Shown here: positions 1-11,589 of the stretch, one piece after another
How the letters are laid out: the number at the start of each line of letters is the position of its first letter
Position numbering within the stretch: the first letter of the stretch is position 1
Assembly: GCF_963855985.1 (NCBI RefSeq)
Contig: NC_087100.1
Span: forward strand, 7,599,001-7,663,000
Direction: 5' to 3'
DNA: 64,000 nt
Origin: Ostrinia nubilalis
Taxonomy: Eukaryota; Arthropoda; Insecta; Lepidoptera; Crambidae
Notes under the pieces: generated by a model
Databases searched by the model: none
What the model was told of the DNA's origin: nothing
Seen by the model: the letters and a program-made list of their open reading frames with translations, nothing else
Made by a program: the position numbers and the translations under genes

Positions 1-2915
1 GAAAGTCAGGAAGGAAGGCGCTCGTAGCGCCATAGATCTATAAGCTGCTTTAGGAAGCCGCCGGGAAACACGAAATTATCGTTTATCCGCAATTTTTATG
101 CTCAGCGCTGTTTGGTGGGAAAATGTAAAAGAAATACTCGGAACTTGTTTGAATGAATGGAGGTTAATTTTATGTGTGACCTTTCCAGTAAACAATGACG
201 TTTGTTATAGTGGGTTCATGAATATTAAATCAACCGTGTAGCGGTTGCCTCTGCCAGGCCCCGTGGGACGGCCTGTTAGGCAGCGGGACGCGCTGACCTC
301 AGGAGCCTTCACTATCGGACGTTATTGGGTTTGTCAGCCATGTTCTTGCATTGGGTATTTCCGACCTAAATTACAAATAGCAATTAGGCACAACATTTTG
401 CGAAAGGACACGCTCGTTCAGACAGTCTTTGTGCAACTTTTTATCAGAGTTCTTTGGAACAAACATGATCAGCCTCTCGCAAAACAACTACACCATTTGA
501 AATAGGTAGGTATGTTTATAACCGTTACGTGCGAAGGTAAAAAGTTACGCGACTTTGAGCAAACATTTTGTTACGTGAGTAATTAACGAATGTTGTTTAA
601 CTTCGCCTAAGTTTTGTTTTATCACTTTTGTATCTTCATTATTTGTACTTGAAAACATTTTTGCTTTAACAACTTGTAGGTATTTTTTAACAACTTCCTA
701 CGTACGTAACAGCTACTACAATAAATGTTTTCAGTTCAACGACACGCAAAAAAGATGTTACGTACAAGATTGGCAATTACTTCTTTAGACAATTACTCTT
801 AGATGCTTACTTATATCAGAAATGTTATTTAAAAGAAGGAATTCTTTTACTAACTGGGATTCCATCCAAGACAATGAAGGGAAAATAATATCTAGTATCT
901 ACCTATCCCTTTTTACATACTTAAACTGTACAGCTTTCGTATTACGCAATGTTTTCTCTTTAAGACCAAGATCCTTAGATTATACGAGTACGAGTCACTG
1001 AATTCGAATTCACGTGTAGAAGACCAATATTGACGTTAACATTGCCAGTCAACCAGACCTTTCATTTATATAGGATACGCAGTATCGTAATAAAATAATT
1101 ACACTGATAATATCAAACATATAAGCGATAACAAAAAAACATAATAATACCTAGACCTACAATTAGTAGGTATTGTACTAAGCTTTCCAGCTGAAAAGCT
1201 CAAAATGTGCGAGTATGTTCTTCTCAATTACCTACTGAATCACACTTTCTTAAGTTTAACTTTAATAGAAGACAGTCACGCAACGCTAGTGTGTAACGTC
1301 ACATATTTAGAAATGTTGAACACGAAATGTTTTCTGATATTAATTAAGTACATAATAATGATTTCCATGAAATTGCTATCAAAGTATTCAATGTTTTAGG
1401 CAGATAATGAATGTAGAGTTTTAGAGCACGAGTAAGGTTCCAAATGTTATCTAGTCAGTCACATTATTGACTGTCATTAAAATCTAGCACACGATCGCGA
1501 GGTCGGCCGCGCATTTCGATTAACCTGTGCCGGTAGAGATTTTTGAGATAAAGTAGGTCATGAACACCGCTTGTTCATGACCCACTACGGGGTAGCGGGG
1601 CGGGGGCGGCCCTGTTTGACCCACTTGTTGCCTCGGCTCGCTATTTACATTACAACTCTAATTGCTGTTGGCACGCGGCAGGTGTAGGCCTTTACTTTAT
1701 TACCACCTTAGGGTCAACCTTTCTTAATTTCGTAGTCAGTGCTACGAAGATTGAGAATGACGACATTATTAATTTAGGGCCGCCCGACACGATTACGCTT
1801 TTGTGGCGGTCGGCCATTATTCTCTAGAGAGTTTTATCGCAATTTAACATTCGCTTTAAAAAGTAATAAAGTCATATTTTATTCGAATTCAATAAATATT
1901 TATTACATAAATATAAAGGACATAAATATTAAACAATATACGCTTTTAATATGAGTTTCCACGAACTGCTTTGGGGTTCCTCGTATTCATTATTAAAATG
2001 AAATATTACAGTTAACGGTACTAAATGCTGGTTTTAAGACGTGTACTAAAAATATAACAAAATTAATTGGTATTTCAATTAACTCTTTTTAGAAATAGAA
2101 AACGTTGTATAGAAATAAATGCAACGTTGTTGTACAAACTAAAGGGGCTGTCATTTTATAATGAAGGCCTCTCCGCTCACGTGTGGGCCGCGCGACGCCC
2201 ACGAGAGGGCTGAGGGCTCGGGCGGCACAACAAAGGAATGTAATTACGCGTCTCCGACATGCAACATGATTGCTCTTCTTTGCTTGTTTCATACCAACTA
2301 AAAAAGTTATTTCAGTCACTCGAAGCAATATTTACTCGAGCAAACAGTTTCTCTCTCACAAATAAGACTAAGAGCATGTCTTACGTTTATAAATAAATAA
2401 GGAGACTAATTTGATTCTATGAAAACAATATTATGTCGGCGCGGTATAATATTTGCAAAGCATTTATGGATGACAAACATAATCGAAGAGGATTGATATT
2501 CGGCCATATATTTGGGTTGTTTATGGCATTGTAGTTTTACTTTAGTGTGGGCAGTTTCGATCTTGTATTTCATTGCTCTAATATAACCTTCTGAAAGTAC
2601 TAGGGAGTTTAGTATACGAGGGTTGAGCCATGTAGAGTCAACACGCGTCGTGACATATTTCTATACATATACATACATATTGTGATATTGACATACCTAA
2701 CACGCTACGATAACGCGGAACAACAGGCGTTTTCGAGCGTGGCTTAAGTATGTGAATGTCACTGACATCGTTTTGTCTGGAAACATCTTGTAGGTTTACT
2801 CGAAACTACTATGTAAGTGTTATTTAAGTAATTAATCACGCTTTATTTCAATATCATCTAAAATCATGATGCACTTATAGCAGACACTAAGCAAATTATC
2901 TATACTCTATACTAA
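1..2915. other. Non-coding stretch, no gene recognised
   Basis: AT-rich sequence with only short open frames, none resembling a known protein or showing a convincing splice pattern. The single structured site I see is the 27-bp inverted repeat at 1556-1582, listed separately. A GC-richer patch lies around 1500-1680. Confidence 0.6.
1556..1582. promoter_or_regulatory. Perfect 11-bp inverted repeat containing an AGGTCA half-site
   Basis: GGTCATGAACA and its reverse complement flank a 5-nt centre (CCGCT). The left arm is preceded by A, giving AGGTCA, the classic nuclear-receptor half-site. Known nuclear-receptor sites can be inverted repeats, but the half-sites here face outward over a longer gap than the ecdysone-receptor IR1. 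It may be a regulatory site or a chance hairpin; no adjacent gene was identified. Confidence 0.25.
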
Positions 2916-3126
2916 TATTATAAATGCGAAAGTAACTCTGTCTGTCTGTCTTTCTTGCGTTTAGGCAAGAAAGACAGACAGACAGAGTTTGCGATTTTGA
3001 TAAAATTTGGCATAGAGATAGTTTTAATCCCGGTTTTTGAAACAGCGATGCGCACGATAAAGTTTTTCTGTGACAGACCAAATTCCACGCGGGCGAAGCC
3101 GCTGGCGGAAAGCTCGTTATCTATAA
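2916..3126 (-). repeat. Dispersed lepidopteran repeat with CAGA tract (reverse copy)
   Basis: This matches, in reverse complement, the copy at 40590-40853. Both carry the GCGGCTTCGCCCGCG-type head, a 'CTGTCACAGAAAAAC' segment, a 'CCGGGATAAAAACTATCC'-like segment, a CAGACAGA tract and an ATTTATAATATTAG tail. The variable microsatellite tail suggests a retroposed element derived from a non-LTR retrotransposon. The CAGA tract here is itself a small inverted repeat (TCTTTCTTGC...GCAAGAAAGA, about 2949-2975), unlike the simple array in the other copy. Confidence 0.6.
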
Positions 3127-3129
3127 AAT

Positions 3130-4834
3130 TAATTTGAAAATAGTGTGTTGTGACGTCACTGTTTTTCTATTTCAACTGAATAACATATTTGTAGTATAGG
3201 ATCAACGGACGCAATACCTATAATCATAACGAAAATTGAAATAAGTCCTGAGGGGTACTCCCAACAAAGTTTTATGAAACTATCCACCCTTTTCATTAAA
3301 AGCGAGATGCCAACGTGAGCGGTAGCGACAGTTACACAGAAAATACGGGAACACCATTAAGGGATGACCTTTTCGAGCTTGGTACGGCTGTGGGGTGACC
3401 CACTAAAACACGAAAACATCATTTAATCAGATAATCGGATCGATTCGATAGAGGTGTACAATTGTACATACCTACTAATCAAACTGTGGATCAACACAAA
3501 GTGTGTTTATGCTGAGTGCATCGCTATTGCGACAAGGTGGCACTGCTCAGTACTTACATTCTTTTCTCTTTTTAATATTATTATGTAGAAAACCAAAACT
3601 GGACAAAATCCATTATAATAAATGTTTCTTTCATTCTTTCTTTGATTTCGATACGAAACGCAAATGCAAAAACAAGGTACTCGTACCTTATACCTAGTAA
3701 GAAAAATACAGGATTCAGAAGTTTTTACTCCGTGAAGCTTACTAACTTCAGTCTAAGTAAATATCCATTATCTTATAGCTCCACTCCAAATTAACTGGGA
3801 TTTGAAATGGCGCAGACTTAATTGATATCGCCTTTGATTAGCTGGTTTAGTACCGAGCGGTCTTTTCAATTTATCGTAAGTACTTCGAGATGCGTTGCCG
3901 TCGGTATATTTAAAGGTAACAATTATAAATTATCATTACCATTATGTATAAATTGTAAAACTGCTTAAATATGAAAAAAAAACAATTGTGACAGTGCATT
4001 TGTCGAAATAAAAAGTTAAAAAAATAACGTAAAATAAAGTCTAGAAGTAATAAATTGATACTTATATTTGAAAGATGCTTGCATAAATTGGATTTACTTT
4101 GTGAAAACATACATACATTATGTTAAGCAACTTAGAATATGATGAAGCTTATAAAACTCATAAAAAACTCATTTATGTGCTTTAAAAAAGCACTTTTACA
4201 CTTAGCTTTAATTTTTGATGTTTTTCGTAGCAATTTAGTACGTACAAAAAAGAAATTAAATGAGACATGTACAAATAAAGAAAAGGTGTCGGATACACAA
4301 AGAGAAAAACTAATTTCAGAGATTTACTGCTTGGCGGAGGTTTTCATCCGAGACTTAGGGGGCGCCCTTCAGAAATCACATTAAGGTAGTTTGAGCGCGG
4401 CCGGCCGGAACTACATTCGAATAAATCTAAATCAGCAGAGGTCCGAATGGCTGAGTCTACTTTAATCCGCCTCCTCACGCCCTAGAGCTCACGCGACATA
4501 ACAGAGGCGGGCTGACGCTGCGACCGCTTACAATAAACTTAAGGTTTGACATGATCCGTGCACTGCCAACCCAATTACTCGGACCGTATTACACGGAGCG
4601 CCTGAACTCGCCTTTATAGCGTGGCTTGCTCAGGGAGCAATTTGCGAAGGCTTTCATTGAAGACTGTCGAGTGTCCTCTGCAGCCATTCACAATAGAGGA
4701 AATTAGGTATTATTTTATTCAAGATCAATTATAATAGAATATCATCTAGAATAATAAGCTTTCATAATATGAATATTAGCTCTTAATAACTCTATTGAAA
4801 AGATTATAACTTGTAGATTGTTACCAAGAATATA
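3130..4834. other. Non-coding stretch, no gene recognised
   Basis: No supported gene. The GC-richer block at about 4390-4690 has no open frame or splice sites I trust. The remainder is AT-rich. Confidence 0.5.
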
Positions 4835-5204
4835 CACTCGACATCAAATAAATCGCACCTCCCGCGACAAGCATTTCCAAACGTATGCATCCCCACTTCC
4901 CACCAATATTGGCACAATTTAAAAGCCTAGTTCTAACCTTCATTTCATTAAAGGAAAGGTTTTTACCCCAAAAATGTGTCTTTAGAAGGATCCAGAGTCA
5001 CTTCTTCAAAAAATAGGTAGTTACGCTTGAGCCAACTTTTATGGCTATAAAACTGTTAAGTTGGGTTTAATCGCCATCCATCTGTTGCAGAGGACACGTG
5101 AGATCATTATTTGGTTTTATAACCATAAAAATTGGTCTAATTGATCCCATAGGTGGGCCCAAAGTGAGGTATTTTTTCAAGTCACATTTATGGTATATGT
5201 TAAT

Positions 5205-6338
5205 TAGAGATGAAACGGATAGTTGTTTGGCCGGATACCGGATACCGGATATCCGGCCAGCTGCTAGGCCGGATAGCCGGATATCCGGCGGCCGGATAGT
5301 TGGCCCATTGTCTCGTTGCATGTCGTGACGAGTTTAGCGCCGCACATGTGCTTCTAACGCGATCAGTGGGTCTATTAGTAGACTAGACTAGTCACACTTT
5401 TCGAAAATCGAATCAGTCCGAATAGAATGTCAGATTTTGCCACAAGTCTAGGGGGCAGATCAATTCAGGCGATTTCGGTTGCCATCGTGAGTGTGTAATT
5501 GAATAGCGAAAATTAAATTAGTTAACTTGCTGCATAATCTGACTGAACTGCATCATGACATCAGACCATCAGTGAAAAAAAGATCGCCTATTTTAATTGG
5601 CAATATTTCGACTTAACAGATATTTACTACTAGCTGACCCGGCGAACTTTGTTCCGCCTTAATGGCAATAAATAACGGAATAAAAAGTATCCTATGTCCT
5701 TCTCCTGGCTCTAAACTACCTCCCTGACAATTTTCAACTAAATCGGTTCAGCCGTTCTTGAGTTATAAGTGGAGTAACTAACACGACTTTCTTTTATATA
5801 ATAGATAGATTCGTCATTAGAGTGAATAGCCCAGAAAAAGAAATTAGTTTTTTTAAAGGCCTTAATATGGCTTTTTGTAACTTTTTGGACTTTAAATAAA
5901 AGCCGTCATTATAAAACTATTGAATGTAACCAAAACTTTAATGATATCTAGCGTTATTCTAGTACTAGTACCTAATACGTACTTGTGAGTTTTTGTGGCT
6001 TGTTTAACTTAATTATGTATATTTGTAACTTTATGAAAGAGCGGGGCCTCCTAACACAGGTATTATACTTAAAAGGAGACCCCAGCCACTTGCAACCATA
6101 TGTTAACTTAAAAGATACTAAATAAATGTTTTTTCATTTTCATATTAAGTATAAGCCATTTATTGATGTTTACCTCAAAGATTAATGTATTTAATTTTCT
6201 TAATAGGAAATTGTCGTAGTTTTTTAATATCCGGTATCCGGCCGGATAGTGAGTTACTATCCGGTATCCGGCCGAATAGTAAATTCAGGCCGGATATCCG
6301 GCCTACCGGATAGTTACCGGATATCCGTTTCATCTCTA
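5205..6338. mobile_element. Non-autonomous hAT-type element with CCGGATA subterminal arrays
   Basis: The terminal inverted repeat TAGAGATGAAACGGAT opens at 5205 and closes as ATCCGTTTCATCTCTA at 6338. The 8-bp target duplication ATGTTAAT is present at 5197-5204 and 6339-6346. The paralogous empty site in the MITE copy at 20588-21106 carries a single ATGTTAAT, which confirms the boundaries. TAGAG-type ends plus 8-bp duplications are typical of the hAT superfamily. Both ends hold clusters of CCGGATA and ATATCCGG, probably transposase-binding motifs. It has no transposase ORF. Confidence 0.85.
5629..5810 (+). repeat. CTAGCTGACCCGGCGAAC short interspersed repeat, copy 1
   Basis: This shares its full layout with copies at 12607-12810 and 53823-54027: a CTAGCTGACCCGGCGAAC head, a TATCCTATGTCCTTCTCC middle and a TATATAGAT-like tail. 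It lacks an internal piece around the T-run that the other copies have. It sits inside the hAT element at 5205-6338. The AT-rich variable tail suggests retroposition, probably from an RTE-type source, but its class was not proven. Confidence 0.65.
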
Positions 6339-6501
6339 ATGTTAATCATTTATTTAGAAATTAAATGTGTTTTTCTTTAAGGATATTTATTGGGCTTTCA
6401 AATAACACCAATATTGTTGGGGTACCATGATTGTGTCAGAAGAAAATCGTTAAAGTTCGCGTCGCGGAAGGTGCGGTTTATTTGATGTTGAGTATATAAA
6501 C

Positions 6502-7896
6502 TAGTGATGGGCCGACTATGGTCTTTGCCGACTAACCGACTAGCCGACTAATCGGTTTTTAAATTGCCGGTTAGTCGGCCGACTAGTCGGCAATGCCGAT
6601 CATTCTATTACCTACTTGTCCGAAGAATAATATCTAGATTTCTCAAAGAAATAAGAATATCTAGATTTCTAAAGAGATAAAATAATATAACTTCTTGAGA
6701 AATGAGATTTCTTTAATTATGAGAAAAAATAAAAAGCAACACACAATCACCTAACAGTACCTAAGGTAGATGTCATAATTTCTAAAAATCCTAGTGTTCC
6801 TTTTCTGATTAGATTAATTAGGTTAATTAATAGTTAATACGTTGCCATACATCACTACCATGTCTGAGTCATAGTAATATACTATCGGTTCTTAAATTAA
6901 TTCTAAATTGTGCCAATATCTGGGGTGGTGGGAGCCTGATGACCTATACTACAGGTATGCAAATACCTATCACAGGCATCAGTCTCACACAAACAACTGT
7001 GTTTTATGAATTTGTAATGTGCTTAATAACTTGTGTCATTGTAATGTTTGTGATGAGAAAATAAAGACTATTTATTATTATTATTATTTATAATTTTCGA
7101 CGGCAGAGGGGTCAGAGGAGGTGACAATATGATCGCCTCCTGCTGGGCTAGGATGCGCGCCTTGATATTATTCTTAAGTATCGACGTCAAAATGTATGGG
7201 CAAATTGCGCTTATCGCGGCACGCATCCTAGGTGTACTGATTCCTCTCCACCCTCCACGGTGATGGTCAGAAGCTGGGGGCGTGGGGGTACCCCCGCCTA
7301 CATAGCACGGACTACCACCACCGTCGGATAGGCAGGGCCCGCCAATTGCTGGCACAGACTGTGATAGGTGATGTCTTTGTCCGGATTCCCATAGTTCTTC
7401 ACACTAAGGCGATCGACGGAGCTCAGGGGTTATTTACGTGGGTATTCCTCATCCTTCCGATGAGAGGAGCCCCACATAATCTACCACTTCCCCACGGGAT
7501 AGGTATGTAATTCCATGCATTTTTTCCCCGAAAAAAAAAAGTGTCATAATTTTTATATGGACAAATTACATAAACTTTACACATCTTTGACGATTTCCTG
7601 GTAATTTTAACTAATCTTAACTTTGTATGAATTTAGACTGATTGCCAAAATTATAAATCAGGTGAAACCACTTTTTACTGATTTTTTGCAGTCAAAAATG
7701 GTTTAGATAAACGCCCTTGGTCTACCTCATAATCATCTTGATAATTATGAGTTTTATTTCATTCACATTTTTAATTTGTAATGCGCCGATTATAATCGGC
7801 AGATTTTGTCGAATAGTCGTCACTAGTCGGCCGACTACAAATGATGCCGAATAGTCGGCTTTCCCGACTAGTCGGCGACTAGTCGGCCCATCTCTA
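6502..7896. mobile_element. Second non-autonomous hAT-type element with GCCGACTA subterminal arrays
   Basis: The ends TAGTGATGGGCCGACTA (6502) and TAGTCGGCCCATCTCTA (7896) are inverted repeats. The 8-bp target duplication ATATAAAC lies at 6494-6501 and 7897-7904. Clusters of GCCGACTA/TAGTCGGC fill about 100 bp at each end. The terminal sequence resembles that of the neighbouring element (TAGAGATGRR), but the subterminal motif is different, so these are two families of one superfamily. No transposase is encoded. Confidence 0.85.
6905..7091 (+). repeat. Probable LINE 3' end with ATT tail, nested in the hAT element
   Basis: The segment ends in an AATAAA signal followed by a TTATTATTATTATT microsatellite, which is the usual 3' terminus of several insect non-LTR retrotransposons. 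It lies within the hAT element at 6502-7896. No coding part of the LINE remains. Confidence 0.4.
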
Positions 7897-7904
7897 ATAT
7901 AAAC

Positions 7905-10520
7905 ATGCTAAGAAGTAGCTATCAATGTCATATATTTTGTATTTTCATGATACCCTCTGATTGTGGGTAGATAAGTATTGGCCATAAATATCTTACTATC
8001 GCGGGGCCTTCTAGACCCACAAACTAGTCACGTAGGAAACTAAAATAGTAAGAAATCCGACTCAAGGATGGCTAAGAATAATATAGGAAGAAGCTAAATT
8101 GGCTGGGAGAACCATGACACTTACGTAATTTAGGAATCGGATCCGAGGAACGTGGATTCGTCCCCTGGACTATCGTGGTAAACCCACTCGTAACAAAACC
8201 ATATAATTAGCTTACCACGAGGGGTTATGGTCCTACGGGTTGTAATGAAAAATCAACAAAATTATAAACCTTCCTTTGACAAATAATTCCTTTAGGTTAG
8301 GTCTGCATTATCTTATATTAGGCTATTCATTGTCGAACAGGTGGCGTGAAAATAAAATTAGGACTAATAAAAACAATGTGTTACCCTTAAGGTCGGCCTC
8401 TACATACGAGTATGACTTTCACTTGTAAATTTACGGTCTTATAAGTTTATAGGCAATTCCAGTGCGTATTTTCTTTTATGCCGCTACTACAGTAGGTACA
8501 CCTAAAGGCAAATCTTTAGCCTGTGTTAGAAAGGCCTTCTATGTGAAATTGGATGTTTTGTTTGAGGCCCCGGCCGCGGGCGCACGCCACATTGTGTACG
8601 ACTACACGCGGAACACGTGCTCTCATAACAATGGACGCAGCTATATTTGGTTTAAGCAAGCTTTTGTTGCAGAGCGAATGAAACATTTGGGTTTTCCAGC
8701 AAAACATTCGACTGTTATGAACCTGCGACGATTCCTTTTGTTTTTCTTCATCAATGTACTATGTTTGTCTAGATATATTACAAAAACTTAAACATAACGT
8801 AGGTTTACGATGTAAGGAAGAAATGATAGTGAGCTGAGCACATAACACATCCTTTACCTAATATAAGATTTCATAACATCATCGTAGCTGCTCCCTAATG
8901 ATGGTTGGTTTCCAAAGGAATACTGGTCGTATTTTCCTCGGTATTTAACATTAGGTATTCTTTATACCAGACAAAAATTCCCGGCGTAATCCTTTATAGC
9001 GGGGCGGGGAAGCCATAACGTCGGTAAGCCTTTCATCTGCCGGCGCCGACCACACGCCTCAAACGCATAATTTCACTCGGATACGCCGCCTCAGCTATAT
9101 CTTCCCATCTAAACCCTTAACGCCCTAGTATTAAGCATGGAAATAACCTCGAATATCCTATGTCAGTAATGAGGGTATTACTGAGAAATATACGCACACA
9201 TTTTTAACCGTTTCTCTTTTCAAAACATTCGTTTGTTTTGAGAATGATAAATCACTAAAAATTTGCTAGGCTGTGAAAGCCTGACGCTTTTATGGCTAAC
9301 ATTTGCCAACTCGTTATTACTTAGGAAGTTTGGCTATTTAATATACCTACTCGTATTCAATAATAAAACAATGAAGTTGTAATTAGATGAATAAATTAAA
9401 AGAAAACTGTAAAATAAAAAATAATGTTACATAATGCGACGTCTCATATTAACGTATGTATGTATAATCAGAGCTTAAAGCTCATAAAATTATAGCAAGT
9501 TCCCAAAATGTAGTTACTTAGCATTTTAACGTAAATTAGAGAATTGTGTCGAGGACTGCATAAATATTCACCGCTGCACACTGTGCGATGATGCAAATTG
9601 AAAAAGTTCCGGTAAAAGTTGAGAATGAACGGAATTAATTACGGACTGCGAGTTTGTTTACCTTTCCGAGTTTAGGATGCTTCCAAATGAGGTAAATTTA
9701 TAGCACAGTCAGTAAAGTACACTGACAAAGTGTCAACATGGTTTTTGATGGGGTGTTCTTAATTGATATTCATTGAAAGATCTTTGGATAATATAATAAA
9801 ATAGGTACCTATGTCCAAATTATTATTTATAGTAAAAGTATTACTTAAGCAGACAAAACTTAAGTACTACCTATATTATTATTAAGTTTGTCAATGCGGT
9901 GGTTTAATATGTTAGTATATAAAAAAGTATAATCATTAAAATTTCCACCTATTTTATTGTTTCAATTAGCTCTTAGTTGAGAGTAAATAACCACACTTAT
10001 TCCTCGACATTTTGTCAGGTATCATCCGAGCATAAAACACTTGTTTTCTAACATTTTCTAAAAATATAACTTAGCTGAGCTGTAACGTACCAGTGTTTAA
10101 GTATAAAATCCGGTGAGCACACGACTTGTGTATAACCTGACGCAATAACGCTTTGGCGGAGCTGGCGGTGGCCGGAGACTATTAAATTGTATTGAATCTG
10201 GACACGCAAATATAAAATACCGCACCACTTTACTTTATTGAAAACGGTAATACCATTTTTAACACCAAGTGTGAAGAAACTCTCCTTTACCTATAAAAAC
10301 AGCGTGCGATATCTTAACGATATCATTAGACGAATTCCCCCCTATTACAAAAAGTTAGACTCTGGTTGAACTCTGGTTTAAATTGATATTTAGCACAGTA
10401 GATAAATCAAACAGTACGGAAGCTTCATACAAACGCTCGAAATCAGACTCACGCACACAGACGCACGCTTTACACGAGCTCTAAGCGAACCTCGCAGTCC
10501 ATCCGTCGCGAGTGTCGCGC
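7905..10520. other. Non-coding stretch, no gene recognised
   Basis: AT-rich sequence with scattered GC-richer patches (8560-8640, 8990-9120). About 8170-8225 contains 'GTAAACCCACTCGTAAC', also seen in the repeat inside the P-element intron (near 36130), so a degraded dispersed repeat is likely there. No credible gene. Confidence 0.5.
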
Positions 10521-10534
10521 GCGTTGTGTTTTCA

Positions 10535-10970
10535 ACCGACTTCAAAAAAAGGAGGAGGTTCTCAATTCGACCCGTATGTTTTTTTTTTTTTTTTTTTTTT
10601 TCTATGTTTGTTACGCGATAACTCCGCCAATTATGAACCGATTTGAACAAATCTTTTTTCGGCGTATAGGTAATACCTCAAGGGTGGTCCCATTTAAATT
10701 TAATAATAAAAAAAACAACCCCCAAGGGTGGAAAATTGGGGATGAACTTTTTTATACGCAATATCTCCGCCGATTATAAACCAATTTGAACGATTATTTT
10801 TTTGTTGAATAGGTATTATCAAAAGGGTGGTTTCATGCGAATTTGAAGAAAATATTTCACCCCCAAGGGTGGAAAATTGGGGATGAACTTTTTATACGCA
10901 ATATCTCCGCCGATTATAATCTAATGGTTCATAATTATGAACCAATTTTTTTTGGTCTCAGTGTACTGCC
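10535..10970. repeat. Dispersed repeat holding a ~140-bp tandem repeat
   Basis: It begins with ACCGACTTCAAAAAAAGGAGG and a long T-run (about 10577-10601). It then contains about 2.3 tandem units. The motif CTCCGCC recurs at 10622, 10764 and 10904, giving a period of 140-142 bp, with 'CCCCCAAGGGTGGAAAATTG' in the first two units. No ORF is supported. Confidence 0.65.
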
Positions 10971-11028
10971 TACCTTCAGTGGTAACATCAAGGTAATAAT
11001 TAGTTAACTAAAAAGCAAGAAATAAGTA

Positions 11029-11347
11029 AAATTTTATAAAAAAAAATAAAACCGACTCCAAAAAACCTACACTAAAACGTAGAAAAATAATTACTAATTA
11101 CCTACTTATTTATTAGGACGAATTATTAATATTTATGTAGGTATACCATGATTGATACTTTTGGAGTCGGTGCAGGCAAACTTTACATGTTTCATAATCT
11201 TGGCACCGACTCCAGAAGTATCAATCATGGTATACCTACATAAATATTAATAATTCGTCCTAATAAATAAGTAGGTAATTAGTAATTATTTTTCTACGTT
11301 TTAGTGTAGGTTTTTTGGAGTCGGTTTTATTTTTTTTTATAAAATTT
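11029..11347. repeat. Near-perfect palindrome, 145-bp arms (fold-back element)
   Basis: The arms at 11029-11173 and 11203-11347 are inverted copies separated by a 29-nt loop. The one mismatch I found is CTTTTGG versus CTTCTGG near the loop. CCGACTCC occurs near both the outer and inner ends of each arm. The size and symmetry suit a fold-back MITE. No target duplication was resolved, and nothing is encoded. Confidence 0.8.
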
Positions 11348-11394
11348 TTAATAATAATTTTATTGCATGCACTGTCCGCTGTATTTTTAAAAAC

Positions 11395-11490
11395 ATGCCA
11401 CGAGTGAATTGCGTAGTATACGGCTGCTTGAACTCGGCATCTTCAAAACCAGAACTTTCATTTTTTATTGTCCTGAAGCAGTGCTTAACT
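11395..11490 (+). pseudogene. Possible THAP zinc-finger N-terminal fragment
   Basis: The frame opens with MPRVNCVVYGCLN and then ELSFF. This resembles the start of a THAP domain (Met-Pro, Cys-x4-Cys, then a Ser-Phe-containing strand). The downstream conserved Trp, the Cys-x2-His pair and the Phe-Pro are not present in frame. A 13-bp direct repeat (TCCTGAAGCAGTG) follows immediately, which suggests local rearrangement. THAP domains occur in P-element transposases and host proteins. It is not the same THAP sequence as in the P elements at 29-38 kb. The match is short and could be coincidental. Confidence 0.35.
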
Positions 11491-11589
11491 TTTTGGCCCA
11501 TTTATTGTCCTGAAGCAGTGGTAGGGTTAATACTGGGACGTGTAAAAGTGCTTTTTTTAAGCCTATTTACAGAAATAAATGAGTTTTAA

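Larger units (their letters stand above)
4835..6494. mobile_element. Palindromic TA-flanked MITE, interrupted by a hAT element
   Basis: The left end (CACTCGACATCAAATAAAYC) and right end (reverse complement near 6465-6494) form terminal inverted repeats, with TA outside the left end. A second, uninterrupted copy lies at 20588-21106 in reverse orientation. Removing the inserted hAT element (5205-6338) and one 8-bp duplication leaves about 518 bp, against 519 bp in the intact copy. The TA flanks fit Tc1/mariner-type mobilisation. It has no coding capacity. Confidence 0.75.

Noticed and set aside
7068..7355. 95-codon minus-strand Pro/Gly-rich frame
   Set aside because: Runs from a microsatellite tail into GC-rich filler inside a hAT element; not a known protein.
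8462..8791. 109-codon plus-strand frame
   Set aside because: No known motif; the open length comes from a local GC-rich patch.
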